A DNA stretch of 64,000 bases from Gammaproteobacteria bacterium (GTDB taxonomy: Bacteria > Pseudomonadota > Gammaproteobacteria > SG8-11). Of this stretch, positions 53,605-62,435 are shown in pieces. A model generated the notes under the pieces. It was not told the origin of the DNA and did not search any database. It saw nothing but the letters and a program-made list of their open reading frames with translations. The translations under genes and the position numbers were made by a program. Location of the stretch: NCBI GenBank assembly GCA_024641505.1, contig JAHECY010000001.1, positions 124,001-188,000 of the forward strand, read 5' to 3'. Within the stretch, counting starts at the first letter, position 1; the number at the start of each line of letters is the position of its first letter.

Positions 53605-53626
53605 TATTGGGAATACTATCCCAATA
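53605..53626. promoter_or_regulatory. Palindromic operator-like site before the DUF6502 gene
   Basis: TATTGGGA and TCCCAATA form a perfect 8-base inverted repeat with a 6-base centre, 25 bases before the DUF6502 start. The centre contains TACTAT, a fair -10 hexamer, so a dimeric regulator bound here would block transcription. The next gene has a helix-turn-helix-like segment and is a candidate for binding it. Confidence 0.55.
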
Positions 53627-53650
53627 TGTCAGCAAGTAAGGAACTCAGTC

Positions 53651-54484
53651 ATGTCCAATGGTGGCATGCAATCAGCGTTGACCAGTGCCGTGCTCCGCCT
53701 GCTGAAGCCGCTAGTGCGTATTTTGCTGCGTCACGGCGTAGCCTTTGGCGGCTTCAGCGAGTTGGTGAAGCGCGCTTACGTGGAAGTGGCATTTGAAGGG
53801 TTTGACGTCAAAGGCAGAAAACAAACCGATTCACGAGTGGCGACGCTCACCGGTTTGTCTCGCAAGGAGGTCAAACGCATCAAGGAGCTGCCTGAAGAAC
53901 ATGATAGTGAATCGATTGTGCGTTATAACCGTGCGGCACGCGTTGTGTTCGGATGGGTGCACGACGAACGCTATCAGCGGCAGGATAGGGAATCCCTGGA
54001 TTTGGCTTTTGACGGTGCCGAGACCTCGTTCAGCAGTCTGGTAAAAGAATACAGCGGTGACGTGCCGCCGCGCGCAATCCTGGATGAGCTGCTGCAAGTT
54101 GGAGTAGTAAGCCGCGACGCCAATGGCAATATCCACCTGCTCAAACGTGCCTATATCCCTTCCGCCGGCAAGATCGATTTGATGGCCTATCTCGGTGTCG
54201 ATGTCGGTGGTCTGCTCGCGACCATGGATCATAACATTCATGAGCTGGGTCCCGAGCCGTATTTTCAGCGCAAAGTCTATTACGACAATATACCTGAAGA
54301 AACTCTGGTGCAGTTACGCGCCATGGTGCGCGACAAAGGCCAACCGATACTGGAAGAGTTCGATAAATGGCTGGCGCAGCACGATCGTGATGTGAATCCG
54401 AAGATTAAAGGCACTGGCCGTAAAGGCGCCGGAATCGGGATTTACTATTTTGAAAATGATGAAGACGAGGAGCCTCGTTCATGA
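53651..54484 (+). CDS. DUF6502 family protein
   Basis: Protein of 277 residues recognised as DUF6502 from its N-terminal half: LLKPLVRILLRHGVAFGGFSELVKRAYVEVAFEGF, then SRVATLTGLSRKEVKRIKEL, which reads as a helix-turn-helix. No signal peptide or membrane helix. The C-terminus is basic and then acidic (ending in ENDEDEEPRS). It overlaps the DUF5666 lipoprotein gene by ATGA, so the two are co-translated and likely work in one process. The function is unknown; regulation of its partner is a reasonable guess. Confidence 0.82.
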   Translation: MSNGGMQSALTSAVLRLLKPLVRILLRHGVAFGGFSELVKRAYVEVAFEGFDVKGRKQTDSRVATLTGLSRKEVKRIKELPEEHDSESIVRYNRAARVVFGWVHDERYQRQDRESLDLAFDGAETSFSSLVKEYSGDVPPRAILDELLQVGVVSRDANGNIHLLKRAYIPSAGKIDLMAYLGVDVGGLLATMDHNIHELGPEPYFQRKVYYDNIPEETLVQLRAMVRDKGQPILEEFDKWLAQHDRDVNPKIKGTGRKGAGIGIYYFENDEDEEPRS

Positions 54485-55854
54485 AACGCCTTGCAATAAT
54501 CGTTGGTACCGTTGTGGTACTGCTATTGAGTGCCTGCGGAGGTGGTGAGACCGGTACCGGCCAGGTGCCGGGAAAAGATCTTGCCATTGGCACCATTACC
54601 GGATTTGGCAGCGTATTTGTCAATGGTGTGGAATTTGAAACCACCGGCACTGACATCTCACTGGAAGGCAACATAATAACCCAGAATGAATTGCGCATCG
54701 GTATGGTGGTGCAGGTGCAAGGCACCATCAATGCTGATGGTGTCAGCGGCAACGCGAGCAGTATTGTGGCGGAAGAAGAAATAAAAGGCGTTATCGATGC
54801 CATTATCAATGGCAGCGCGCTTGTCGTACTTGGCCAGACGGTGCAAATCGGGCCGGATACCCGGTTCGAGGAAGCTGCCGCTATCACAGATTTGCAGATT
54901 GGCGATATGGTGGATGTCAGCGGCTATCTTAAGCAGGAAGGCATAATTGTCGCCACCCGTATCGAAAAGAAAAGCACCATGGATACACCGAAGGTCATCG
55001 GTATCGTCCGCAATCTGGATGTCAATACACATACCTTCGTACTTGCCGCATTGACCGTGGATTATAGCGCTGCAGAAATCGAGGGTTTCACGGGCAACCG
55101 TCTTTCCGAAGGTGGTCTGGTGGCCGTCAGCGGGCAGGCGGGCGGCAGTGGCATGCTCATAGTTGCGGAAAAGATAAAAGGGCGCAGTAGCGTGCTGCCG
55201 GATGCGGATGAGTTTACGCTGGAAGGTTTTGTCACGGATTACGTTTCCGCCGCGTCCTTTGCCGTGAATCATATCCCTGTTCATACTAATGCGTTGACCG
55301 AATTTGATGGCGGTTTATCTGGAGATGTTGCGCTGGGTGCCAAACTTGAAGTAGAAGGCACACTGACCGACGGTGTGTTATTGGCGCAACATGTCAGTTT
55401 TGGTGAAAGTATTAAAATAGCGTCGCAAGTCGCGTTGGTCGACACGTCTGCCAAATCCTTCACTTTGGTCGGCATGGAAGGGATATCTTTGGCGGTGAAT
55501 GTCAACACGGAGGTTTCCGGTATCAGCCAGTTCTCTGCCTTACTCCCGGGTCAATTTGTCAAGGTCCGAGGTAATCTCACCGGCAATGGGCAAGTACTTA
55601 CCACTAAGTTGGAAGTTGACGCAGAGGGGAGTGAAGTGGTGCTCCAGGGCGCGGTAACTGCGGTACAGGACCCTGCGGTGACTATTTTAGGCGTTGCTAT
55701 CGACACTGCTCTGTGGGCCGACGAGCAGTTCGAGGGGGGCGCTGAAGCAGGTCGCCAGGGCTTTTTCTCTTCGTTAGCGCCCGGTGACTTGGTCAACGCC
55801 AATGGTGCCCTCGTCAACGGCGTGATCCAGTGGGATTCCCTGTCATTGGAATAA
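54481..55854 (+). CDS. DUF5666 repeat lipoprotein
   Basis: Lipoprotein of 457 residues. The signal peptide ends in LLLSACGGG (lipidated Cys19). The rest is a chain of about six repeats of 60-70 residues, each with a strand pattern like IGTITGFGSVFVNGVEFET or VIGIVRNLDVNTHTFVLAALTVDYS, recognisable as DUF5666 and probably OB- or beta-barrel-like. It should sit in the envelope. Its function is unknown. A second, damaged copy follows about 190 bases downstream in the same frame. Confidence 0.85.
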   Translation: MKRLAIIVGTVVVLLLSACGGGETGTGQVPGKDLAIGTITGFGSVFVNGVEFETTGTDISLEGNIITQNELRIGMVVQVQGTINADGVSGNASSIVAEEEIKGVIDAIINGSALVVLGQTVQIGPDTRFEEAAAITDLQIGDMVDVSGYLKQEGIIVATRIEKKSTMDTPKVIGIVRNLDVNTHTFVLAALTVDYSAAEIEGFTGNRLSEGGLVAVSGQAGGSGMLIVAEKIKGRSSVLPDADEFTLEGFVTDYVSAASFAVNHIPVHTNALTEFDGGLSGDVALGAKLEVEGTLTDGVLLAQHVSFGESIKIASQVALVDTSAKSFTLVGMEGISLAVNVNTEVSGISQFSALLPGQFVKVRGNLTGNGQVLTTKLEVDAEGSEVVLQGAVTAVQDPAVTILGVAIDTALWADEQFEGGAEAGRQGFFSSLAPGDLVNANGALVNGVIQWDSLSLE

Positions 55855-56040
55855 TTTCCATCTAGCCTACAGGCTCCAGGCGGTGCGCTGTCGGTGTACC
55901 GCGGGCATGGCAATCCCCCGTTCATTTCGAGCGCCGGATTTTGCTGAAATACCGTCGAAACTCGGCCTGATGACTGCTTCAGCTTGCTAAGGTTTACATC
56001 GTTAACCTCTTGAATTGTCCGGGCCGGCCATATGTTGTGA

Positions 56041-56931
56041 TCCACTTCAGACGTCAAAGCCGCCAGTCATAGTGGCGAAGAAATCGAAGTCAAGGGCGTG
56101 ATCTCCGAACTGAACGACACAAGTTTCATGCTGGGCGGCTTGACCGTGGATTATAGCGGCGCCCAGACAGAGATTACCCTGGCCGATGGGCTGTATGTGG
56201 AAGTGAAATCCACTCAACCGTTGACCGGCAGCACCCTGATTGCCAGTAAAGTTGAAATGCAGGAGGACGGTAAGAAAGGTGAAGCAGGTACTGAAGGCGA
56301 AGAACTTGAGCTCCAGGGAGTGGTAACCACAGGCTTGTCTGGTGAAGCATTTGGATTAAATGGCCAGACCGTGATGATCAATGGCGACACTGAATTTGAA
56401 CATGGCACTGACGCGAGCTTGCTGGCAGGCACCTTCGTGAAGATGGAGGGGGAATTCAATCAGGATGGGGTGCTGGTGGCCAAGAGCGTCAATTTCGAGA
56501 ATGAAGGTGATAATCAGATCAAAGCTTTCGTCACCAGCAAAGGCGACGGTACCATCAATGTTCTGGGGCTGACTATCAACATCAATAACAGTACCACCAT
56601 GGTGGATGAGCAGGATGAAGGCGTGGTACCGGTGCGCTATTTCAGTCTGGCGGACATCCACGACAACGACTATGTGCAGCTGGATGTCTATCGGGATGAC
56701 GCCGGTAATCTGATCGCGACGCGCCTGCAGCGTGATGATGCGGCCGGTCATGTGACCGAGGTGCAGGCCAAACTTGATGCGGAAATCACTGCAGGTGATG
56801 CCCGCTTTACCCTGCTGGGCGTTACCGTGATTACCAATGGCCATGGTATCGATGCGCTGAGCGGCGATGAAATCACCGTTCAGGGTGATTTCAATAATGG
56901 AGCATTGACCGCCAGCGTCATTGGCAACTAG
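56041..56931 (+). pseudogene. 5'-truncated DUF5666 paralogue
   Basis: The frame opens right after an in-frame TGA (56038-56040) and already codes for repeat-like protein (ASHSGEEIEVKGVISELND) before any possible start; the first start-like codon is GTG 56098. There is no signal peptide or ribosome site. Four DUF5666 repeats remain (for example FMLGGLTVDYSGAQTEI), homologous to repeats of the gene upstream, with an exact 19-base match covering L-T-V-D-Y-S. It is best read as the 3' part of a tandem duplicate that lost its 5' end. The intact remaining frame may mean that the loss is recent or that the piece is still translated. Confidence 0.7.
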
Positions 56932-56956
56932 TTCTTCCTCTAGAGTGCATCAATTG

Positions 56957-56982
56957 AGCGGCCTACGGGCCGCTTTTTTTTT
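56957..56982 (+). terminator. Rho-independent terminator
   Basis: AGCGGCC and GGCCGCT form a 7-base stem with a 4-base loop, followed by a run of nine Ts. It lies 26 bases after the truncated DUF5666 frame and marks the end of that transcript. Confidence 0.88.
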
Positions 56983-57121
56983 GGGAAAAAATCACACCAT
57001 TTTCACTCAAAATAGCGTCGTTGAGGTGCCGTCCGAAGGCATAGGATAGTCCCATGCAGTCAAGAAACAGTGTCTCTGCATTGATACTAAACTTCATCAA
57101 TTGTTATAGGAGGAAATAACC

Positions 57122-57364
57122 ATGAGTCATGAATCTTTGAAATCCGGCGGTGACGCTTTCAATCAGGGTTTAGCGGGTTCCCAGTCCGGCAATGTGGACA
57201 GTGCCGGGGTCGGCACCGGTCTGGGAGTGCTGGGCTCTTTGGGGCTTGGTCTGGGTGGCTCTGCAGCCGCCAGCGGTTGGGCCGGTGTTGCGCAAGGTCA
57301 GGAAGCCAAAGGCGGCGATGTTGCTGATAACACTTCCATCGGTGACGTCAATATCAACACCTAA
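57122..57364 (+). CDS. Small glycine-rich protein 1, unknown
   Basis: Protein of 80 residues with no recognised family. About a third is glycine; there is no cysteine and no classical signal peptide. The layout is N-terminal LKSGGDAFNQGLAGSQSGNV, then a hydrophobic Gly/Leu/Ala stretch (GVGTGLGVLGSLGLGLGG), then a C-terminal tail GGDVADNTSIGDVNINT. TAGGAGG sits eight or so bases before the ATG, a very strong ribosome site. A paralogue with the same layout follows after 39 bases. Secretion without a signal peptide, a bacteriocin-like peptide or an assembly subunit are all possible. Confidence 0.75.
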   Translation: MSHESLKSGGDAFNQGLAGSQSGNVDSAGVGTGLGVLGSLGLGLGGSAAASGWAGVAQGQEAKGGDVADNTSIGDVNINT

Positions 57365-57403
57365 GACTTACACTTACATCATTTGACAAATAAGGAGATT
57401 ACC

Positions 57404-57676
57404 ATGAGCGACATATTCGAAGTGGGCGCCCCCGGGCATCAAGGCAACCTGAAATCCGGTGGTGACGCCGGCAATATCGGGGCCGCGGGGTCGGCGTCAG
57501 GCAATGTTGACAGCTCCGGAGTGGGTGCTGGCATCGGGGCCCTGTTAGGCGCCGGCCTGGGCGGTGGTTTCAGTCTCGCGGGCAGTGGTGATGCCTATAC
57601 CGGGCAACACCAGTCAGCCAATGGCGGCGATGTGGCGGATAACACCAGCATCGGTGATATCAACATCAATACCTAA
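57404..57676 (+). CDS. Small glycine-rich protein 2, unknown
   Basis: Paralogue (90 residues) of the gene just upstream, with ten more residues at the N-terminus (MSDIFEVGAPGHQGN). The shared blocks are LKSGGDAxNxGxAGSxSGNVDSxGVG and the C-terminal GGDVADNTSIGDININT. The middle hydrophobic stretch GIGALLGAGLGGGFSLAG keeps its composition but not its sequence. TAAGGAG precedes ATG 57404. A strong terminator follows, so the two genes form one short transcript. The function is unknown. Confidence 0.75.
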   Translation: MSDIFEVGAPGHQGNLKSGGDAGNIGAAGSASGNVDSSGVGAGIGALLGAGLGGGFSLAGSGDAYTGQHQSANGGDVADNTSIGDININT

Positions 57677-57701
57677 AACACAGCGGTATGCAATGCCGAA
57701 G

Positions 57702-57733
57702 ACGCGGCACCATGGGGTGCCGCGTGTGTTTTT
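57702..57733 (+). terminator. Rho-independent terminator after the glycine-rich pair
   Basis: ACGCGGCACC and GGTGCCGCGT make a perfect 10-base stem with a 4-base loop, followed by GTGTTTTT. It closes the two-gene unit and separates it from convergent recN. Confidence 0.88.
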
Positions 57734-57770
57734 AGTGATCGACAAAGTCGACTGTGCGCGTAACATTAAT

Positions 57771-59459
57771 TTATTCCGGCGACATTTCCCCACGGCCGCG
57801 TTGCACCATTTCCCGGGCATGAGCCACCGTCTGCTCGGTAACTTCCAGGCCTCCCAGCATGCGGGCTACTTCCATGACGCGATGTTCTGCCAGCAGGTGA
57901 TCAATGCCGGTATGCGTTTTCTTGCCGTCGGTGCGTTTATTGACCTGGAGATGATGATGGCCGAGGGCGGCGACCTGCGGCAGGTGGGTGACGCACAGTA
58001 CCTGCCGTTCTCGTCCCAAAGCACGCAGTTTCTGGCCCACCAGTTCCGCGACACTGCCGCCGACACCGACATCGACTTCGTCGAAAATCAGCGTTGGTAC
58101 GCCGTATTGGGAATTCACCACCTGGATGCACAAACTAATGCGCGACAACTCACCACCGGACGCGATTTTTGCCAGGGGACGAGCAGGCTGGCCAGGATTG
58201 GTGCTGACGAGGAATTCCACCCGGTTACAGCCGGATGCGTTGATGCCTTCCGTGCCCTCAATCCGCGTCACCTGGATGGTTAACATGGCGCCCTTTAGTC
58301 CCAACTCCTGCATATGCTCGGTTACCTGCTGGCCCAGTGACAGCGCGCTCTTGACGCGCAGGGCAGACAGCAGTGACGCTTCGCGCCAGTAGTCAACATG
58401 CGCTTTTTCGATATCACCATTGAGCGTCAGTACACGCCCTTGCATAGTCTCGAGATTACGCAGTTCCTGGTCCAGAGCCTCTGCCAATGCCGGTATGGCA
58501 TCAAGTTCCACATGGTGTTTGCGAGCCAGATCATGGAAATCCGCGATGCGTTGTTCAACCAGTTGCAGACGTTCCGGGTCGCTCTCGATATCGTCCAGGT
58601 AATGCCGCAATTCAATAACACCTTCCTGAGCCTGGATCTGGGCGTTAGTCAATAACTCGATTACGGTGCCGATGCGCTCGTCGTAAACCTGCAGCTTTTG
58701 CAGTTGATTCAGGGTGCTGGAGAGTTGCTGCAATATGGATGGACCGGAATCGGTTTTTAACTGGGCCAGGCACTGTTGTCCGGATTCGAGAATCTGCCGG
58801 GCATGAGCCAGGCGGTTGTGTTCGGCGGTCAACTCAGCCGATTCGCCGGGGTGGGCGTTGAATACCGCCAGCTCGTCCAATTGGTAACGTAACAGCTCAA
58901 TGCGGTCTGAGACATTGTGCTGGGTTCCTGATAATCGATCCCGCTCCTGCTGCAAATGCGTGATCGTCCGGTGGCATGACTGCACGGCGTCGATTTGTTT
59001 ATCGTGTTTGCCGAAATCGTCCAACAAGGCACGTTGGGTCGTCCCTTTCATCAGTGTCTGGTGGGCGTGTTGGCCGTGAATATCCACCAGCATTTCACCC
59101 AGTTCGCGTACCGCTTGTACGGTGGCGGGTATGCTATTGACGTAACAACGGGAGCCTCCTTCCCGATTTACCGTGCGTCGTAATTGGCATTCAGATCCAT
59201 TGTCGAGTTCATGTTTCTGCAACCAGGCGAGGGCCGGTGCAGTGGCATGTACGTCAAATGTGGCGCTGATATCCGCCTTTTCCGCGCCATGACGCACGGT
59301 GGCGCTATCGGCGCGGTCGCCCAGCACCAGGCCCAGCGCATCGATCAGAATTGACTTGCCGGCCCCGGTTTCGCCGGTGAGCACGGTAAAACCTGTGGCC
59401 AGATCAAGGTCCAAATCCTGCACAATCGCAAAATTATTGATATGTATATGTGTCAGCAT
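57771..59459 (-). CDS. recN: DNA repair protein RecN
   Basis: SMC-like ATPase of 562 residues active in double-strand break repair. Walker A is LTGETGAGKSILIDALG near the N-terminus; the coiled-coil middle is interrupted by the hinge; the C-terminal signature ASGGELSRISLCIQVV and Walker B PTLIFDEVDVGVGG complete the ATPase. The gene is followed upstream by nadK on the same strand. Confidence 0.97.
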   Translation of the reverse strand: MLTHIHINNFAIVQDLDLDLATGFTVLTGETGAGKSILIDALGLVLGDRADSATVRHGAEKADISATFDVHATAPALAWLQKHELDNGSECQLRRTVNREGGSRCYVNSIPATVQAVRELGEMLVDIHGQHAHQTLMKGTTQRALLDDFGKHDKQIDAVQSCHRTITHLQQERDRLSGTQHNVSDRIELLRYQLDELAVFNAHPGESAELTAEHNRLAHARQILESGQQCLAQLKTDSGPSILQQLSSTLNQLQKLQVYDERIGTVIELLTNAQIQAQEGVIELRHYLDDIESDPERLQLVEQRIADFHDLARKHHVELDAIPALAEALDQELRNLETMQGRVLTLNGDIEKAHVDYWREASLLSALRVKSALSLGQQVTEHMQELGLKGAMLTIQVTRIEGTEGINASGCNRVEFLVSTNPGQPARPLAKIASGGELSRISLCIQVVNSQYGVPTLIFDEVDVGVGGSVAELVGQKLRALGRERQVLCVTHLPQVAALGHHHLQVNKRTDGKKTHTGIDHLLAEHRVMEVARMLGGLEVTEQTVAHAREMVQRGRGEMSPE

Positions 59460-59477
59460 AAGGTGTTAGAAAAAGAG

Positions 59478-60356
59478 TTAAAGACGTTCACTCCAGTGTA
59501 ATTTTGCGCGCAATATATCGTAGTAGTCGTAGTCCCGAGGGTGTACCAGACGTACATTCTTGGTTTTTTTACGCACGATCACCTTGTCGCCGGATATCAA
59601 CCCCAGATTGATCTGTCCATCACAGGTTACTTGGGCCGGTGAACCCACATGTTCCTTGACTTCAATGCGGATCTCGCTGTTGGCATCGATGACAATCGGT
59701 CGGTTGCTCATGGTGTGCGGGCAGATCGGTACCAGCACCATTGCCATCAGTGATGGATGTAATATGGGACCCCCTCCAGACAGCGCGTAGGCAGTAGACC
59801 CGGTGGGAGTGGAAACGATCAAGCCATCGGAGCGAATGGTGTTCACATATTGATTATTGATATAGGTTTTTATCTCGATGAGGCGAGCAACGTCCCATTT
59901 GTGCATTACCACATCATTGAAAGCGTCACTGCTGCTGATGATTTCACCTTCTCTTTCTATATATACATGGAGAAGGAATCGATCCTCGACGGTATATTCA
60001 CCGGAAAGAATATCATTCAAGGGGTCACGGATGTGTGAGGATGATATATCCGTCAGAAATCCCAGGCGACCGCGATTAATACCGAGCAGAGGCACTTCAT
60101 AGTCGGCCATGGACCGGGCGGTATTCAGCAGGGTACCATCGCCGCCCACGATAATGATCAAATCACAGCATTCACCTAAGGAATGGCGCGTCGCGGTCTC
60201 CATGGGCCACTTGGGGACATGTTCGGCGGTGCCTTCATCGAGTATTACCCTGACGTTTCTGTCCTTAAGGTATGCGCCAAGTTCGGTGATCGTGCTATGA
60301 ATCGTGGGATCATTGTAACGACCTATCAAACCCACGGTGTTGAACGCTTGCGCCAT
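59478..60356 (-). CDS. nadK: NAD kinase
   Basis: ATP-NAD kinase of 292 residues that makes NADP. The GGDGT motif is in IIVVGGDGTLLNTARSM and the substrate loop is STPTGSTAYALSGGGPIL. ATG 60356 has AAGGAG upstream. It is divergent from hrcA and co-directional with recN, the common gammaproteobacterial arrangement. Confidence 0.97.
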   Translation of the reverse strand: MAQAFNTVGLIGRYNDPTIHSTITELGAYLKDRNVRVILDEGTAEHVPKWPMETATRHSLGECCDLIIIVGGDGTLLNTARSMADYEVPLLGINRGRLGFLTDISSSHIRDPLNDILSGEYTVEDRFLLHVYIEREGEIISSSDAFNDVVMHKWDVARLIEIKTYINNQYVNTIRSDGLIVSTPTGSTAYALSGGGPILHPSLMAMVLVPICPHTMSNRPIVIDANSEIRIEVKEHVGSPAQVTCDGQINLGLISGDKVIVRKKTKNVRLVHPRDYDYYDILRAKLHWSERL

Positions 60357-60648
60357 CAACTTCTCCTTTTAGCGGCAAAGGTAGCATGACACGGCAGGCG
60401 CGCCAATAACGTCTCGCCGAAATCGACTTCGGGGTCAAATATTGAGAGCAATGAAGGGTAAAGTGGCGAAACTTTGGGCGTACCGACGCTGGATTGTGAT
60501 CAAGCCCTAAAAATAATGTCAACAATTACAATAATGTAGCTCTTATGTCTTGAATGCCTATCGATTATTCGTTAGTTTTACATGTCTATTTCTGCCCTTG
60601 AGAGTCGTTAGTTCGACGTGATCCTGGCCATCGTTTTGTGTCCTGTGA
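60357..60648. promoter_or_regulatory. Divergent region between nadK and hrcA
   Basis: About 290 bases without a gene. It should hold the promoters of nadK and hrcA. A CTTGAA at 60549-60554 might be a heat-shock -35, but no CCCCAT-like -10 follows at proper distance. The CIRCE inverted repeat (TTAGCACTC with GAGTGCTAA) to which HrcA binds was looked for and not found here. Confidence 0.45.
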
Positions 60649-61686
60649 ATGACTGATATTTCCTTGAATGACCGTGCGCGGCATTTATTGCGAGCACTAA
60701 TTGATCGGTATATTGCCGAAGGTACGCCGGTGGGTTCCAGTATCCTCGCCAAAGAGTCGGGGCTTGAGCTGAGTTCGGCCACAGTACGCAATGTCCTGGC
60801 GGATCTGGAAGACATGGGATTGATAACTTCACCCCATACCTCCTCGGGGAGGGTCCCTACGGCGCAAGGCTACCGGGTTTTTGTGGACAATCTGCTGACA
60901 TTAGAGCCGCTTGATGTTGTGCAGATCGATAAATTGAAATCCCAATTGAAATATTTACAGGGGGCGGCGGGCCTGGTGCAATCAGCCTCAAATCTCATTT
61001 CCGGTATTACCCGGATGGCTGGAATCGTCACCATACCGATCCGGGAAGAAACCCGGGTACAACACATCGAATTTTTACCATTGGGCGATAAACGTGTCTT
61101 GGTGGTTTTGATTATTGGATCGGAAGAAATTCAAAACCGTGTCATTTGCACTGAACGAAACTACAGTCGGGACGAGTTACAGCAGGCCGCCAATTACCTT
61201 AATGAAAAATTGGCTGGGCGCGGCGTGGAAGAGGTGAAGCGGGTTCTGGTGCATGAGTTGGAAGCGACGAAACGCCAAATGGACAAATTAATGGTTACGG
61301 CATTGGAAATGGCCCGGCAAATCCTGACTAAAGATAATAAGGGCGGGGACTACGTACTGTCGGGTGAGGTGCAGCTCATGACCTACCAGGATATTTCTGA
61401 TGTGGCAAAATTGCGGGAATTGTTTGAAGCATTTAACGAAAAACGCGAGATTCTTCATTTGTTTGACCATGTACTACAGGCCGAAGGTGTGCAAATTTTC
61501 ATCGGTGAGGAGTCCGGATATGCGCCCCTGGGAAATTGCAGTGTCGTCACCTCTCCTTATCGAGTGAACGGGAAAGTGCTGGGCGTTTTGGGTATCATTG
61601 GGCCCACACGCATGAATTACCGACAAGTCATCCCGATTGTCGATATTACGGCGAAATTACTGGGTTCTGCCTTGAAGCAGGAGTGA
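60649..61686 (+). CDS. hrcA: Heat-inducible transcription repressor HrcA
   Basis: Repressor of 345 residues that binds CIRCE elements and is refolded by GroEL. The N-terminal winged helix (LIDRYIAEGTPVGSSILAKESGLELSSATVRNVLADLEDMGLI) is followed by the ARTAQGYR-like wing (GRVPTAQGYRVFVD) and the GAF-like and insertion domains. Its 3' end contains the likely sigma-32 promoter of grpE. Because no CIRCE is seen before hrcA, grpE or dnaK, its targets probably lie elsewhere, such as groES. Confidence 0.95.
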   Translation: MTDISLNDRARHLLRALIDRYIAEGTPVGSSILAKESGLELSSATVRNVLADLEDMGLITSPHTSSGRVPTAQGYRVFVDNLLTLEPLDVVQIDKLKSQLKYLQGAAGLVQSASNLISGITRMAGIVTIPIREETRVQHIEFLPLGDKRVLVVLIIGSEEIQNRVICTERNYSRDELQQAANYLNEKLAGRGVEEVKRVLVHELEATKRQMDKLMVTALEMARQILTKDNKGGDYVLSGEVQLMTYQDISDVAKLRELFEAFNEKREILHLFDHVLQAEGVQIFIGEESGYAPLGNCSVVTSPYRVNGKVLGVLGIIGPTRMNYRQVIPIVDITAKLLGSALKQE

Positions 61687-61698
61687 TGGGCCACATAT
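61671..61698 (+). promoter_or_regulatory. Sigma-32-type heat-shock promoter of grpE
   Basis: CTTGAAG at 61671-61677 and CCACATAT at 61691-61698, 13 bases apart, match the sigma-32 consensus CTTGAAA / CCCCATNT in all but two informative positions. The site overlaps the hrcA end and lies about 70 bases before grpE. Confidence 0.65.
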
Positions 61699-61768
61699 AG
61701 TGGGCAGTTTGGTGATCCTGATGCCTGGCAGGATTGGATTGCCGCTTAAATATAAGCAGGAGCTTTAT

Positions 61769-62413
61769 ATGAAAAATACAGAGACTAACCACGCAGAAGC
61801 CCCTACACTTAGCGATGTGGTCGAGCAATCGGATGAGAAATCCGAGCAACAACGTCAAGTTGAAAATAAGGAGCAAATGGCTTCTTCGGATGTGCAGATT
61901 CAGGAGTTGACGGCTAAACTCAAGGATACTGAATCCAAGGCGGCAGACTACCAGGATCAGGTATTACGCGCTAAAGCGGAAGTCGAAAATATGCGGCGGC
62001 GTATGGAACGGGACGTTGAAAAAGCCCACAAATTCGCGCTTGAAGGTTTTGCTCAGGAATTGTTGGGCGTCGTTGACAGCTTGGAATTGGGTCTTGTGGC
62101 CGCCAATGAGGAAAGCGCAACCATTGAAAAACTCAAGGAAGGTAAAGAATTAACCTTGCGTTTGCTGCGGAACGCGATGGAGAAATTTAATATTAAAGAA
62201 ATCAATCCTGTTAATGCTCCTTTTAATCCTGAGTTACACCAGGCAATGACGATGCAGGAGTCCAGCGAACAGGAGCCAAACACGGTTTTACTGGTATTTC
62301 AAAAGGGCTATCTGTTGAACGACCGGTTGATACGGCCCGCGCGGGTCGTCGTGGCGAAAGCGCCTGCTCCCGCCTCGGAATCCCCGCCGACAGAAAATAA
62401 CGAGAATAATTAA
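61769..62413 (+). CDS. grpE: Nucleotide exchange factor GrpE
   Basis: Co-chaperone of 214 residues that exchanges ADP on DnaK. A long N-terminal coiled coil (LTAKLKDTESKAADYQDQVLRAKAEVENMRRR) leads to the beta-wing domain with NPFNPELHQAMTM-like sequence (APFNPELHQAMTM) and QKGYLLNDRLIRPARVVV. ATG 61769 (GCAGGAG upstream) is preferred over the longer open frame. It sits between hrcA and dnaK. Confidence 0.96.
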   Translation: MKNTETNHAEAPTLSDVVEQSDEKSEQQRQVENKEQMASSDVQIQELTAKLKDTESKAADYQDQVLRAKAEVENMRRRMERDVEKAHKFALEGFAQELLGVVDSLELGLVAANEESATIEKLKEGKELTLRLLRNAMEKFNIKEINPVNAPFNPELHQAMTMQESSEQEPNTVLLVFQKGYLLNDRLIRPARVVVAKAPAPASESPPTENNENN

Positions 62414-62435
62414 CGGCAGAAATGTGGTCACTGCG

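Noticed and set aside
57564-58283. 239-codon + strand frame
   Set aside because: Starts inside the second glycine-rich gene, crosses its terminator and runs antisense to recN.
60380-60648. CIRCE operator before hrcA
   Set aside because: No TTAGCACTC/GAGTGCTAA pair could be found; a partial match inside hrcA (GAGCACTAA) has no partner arm.
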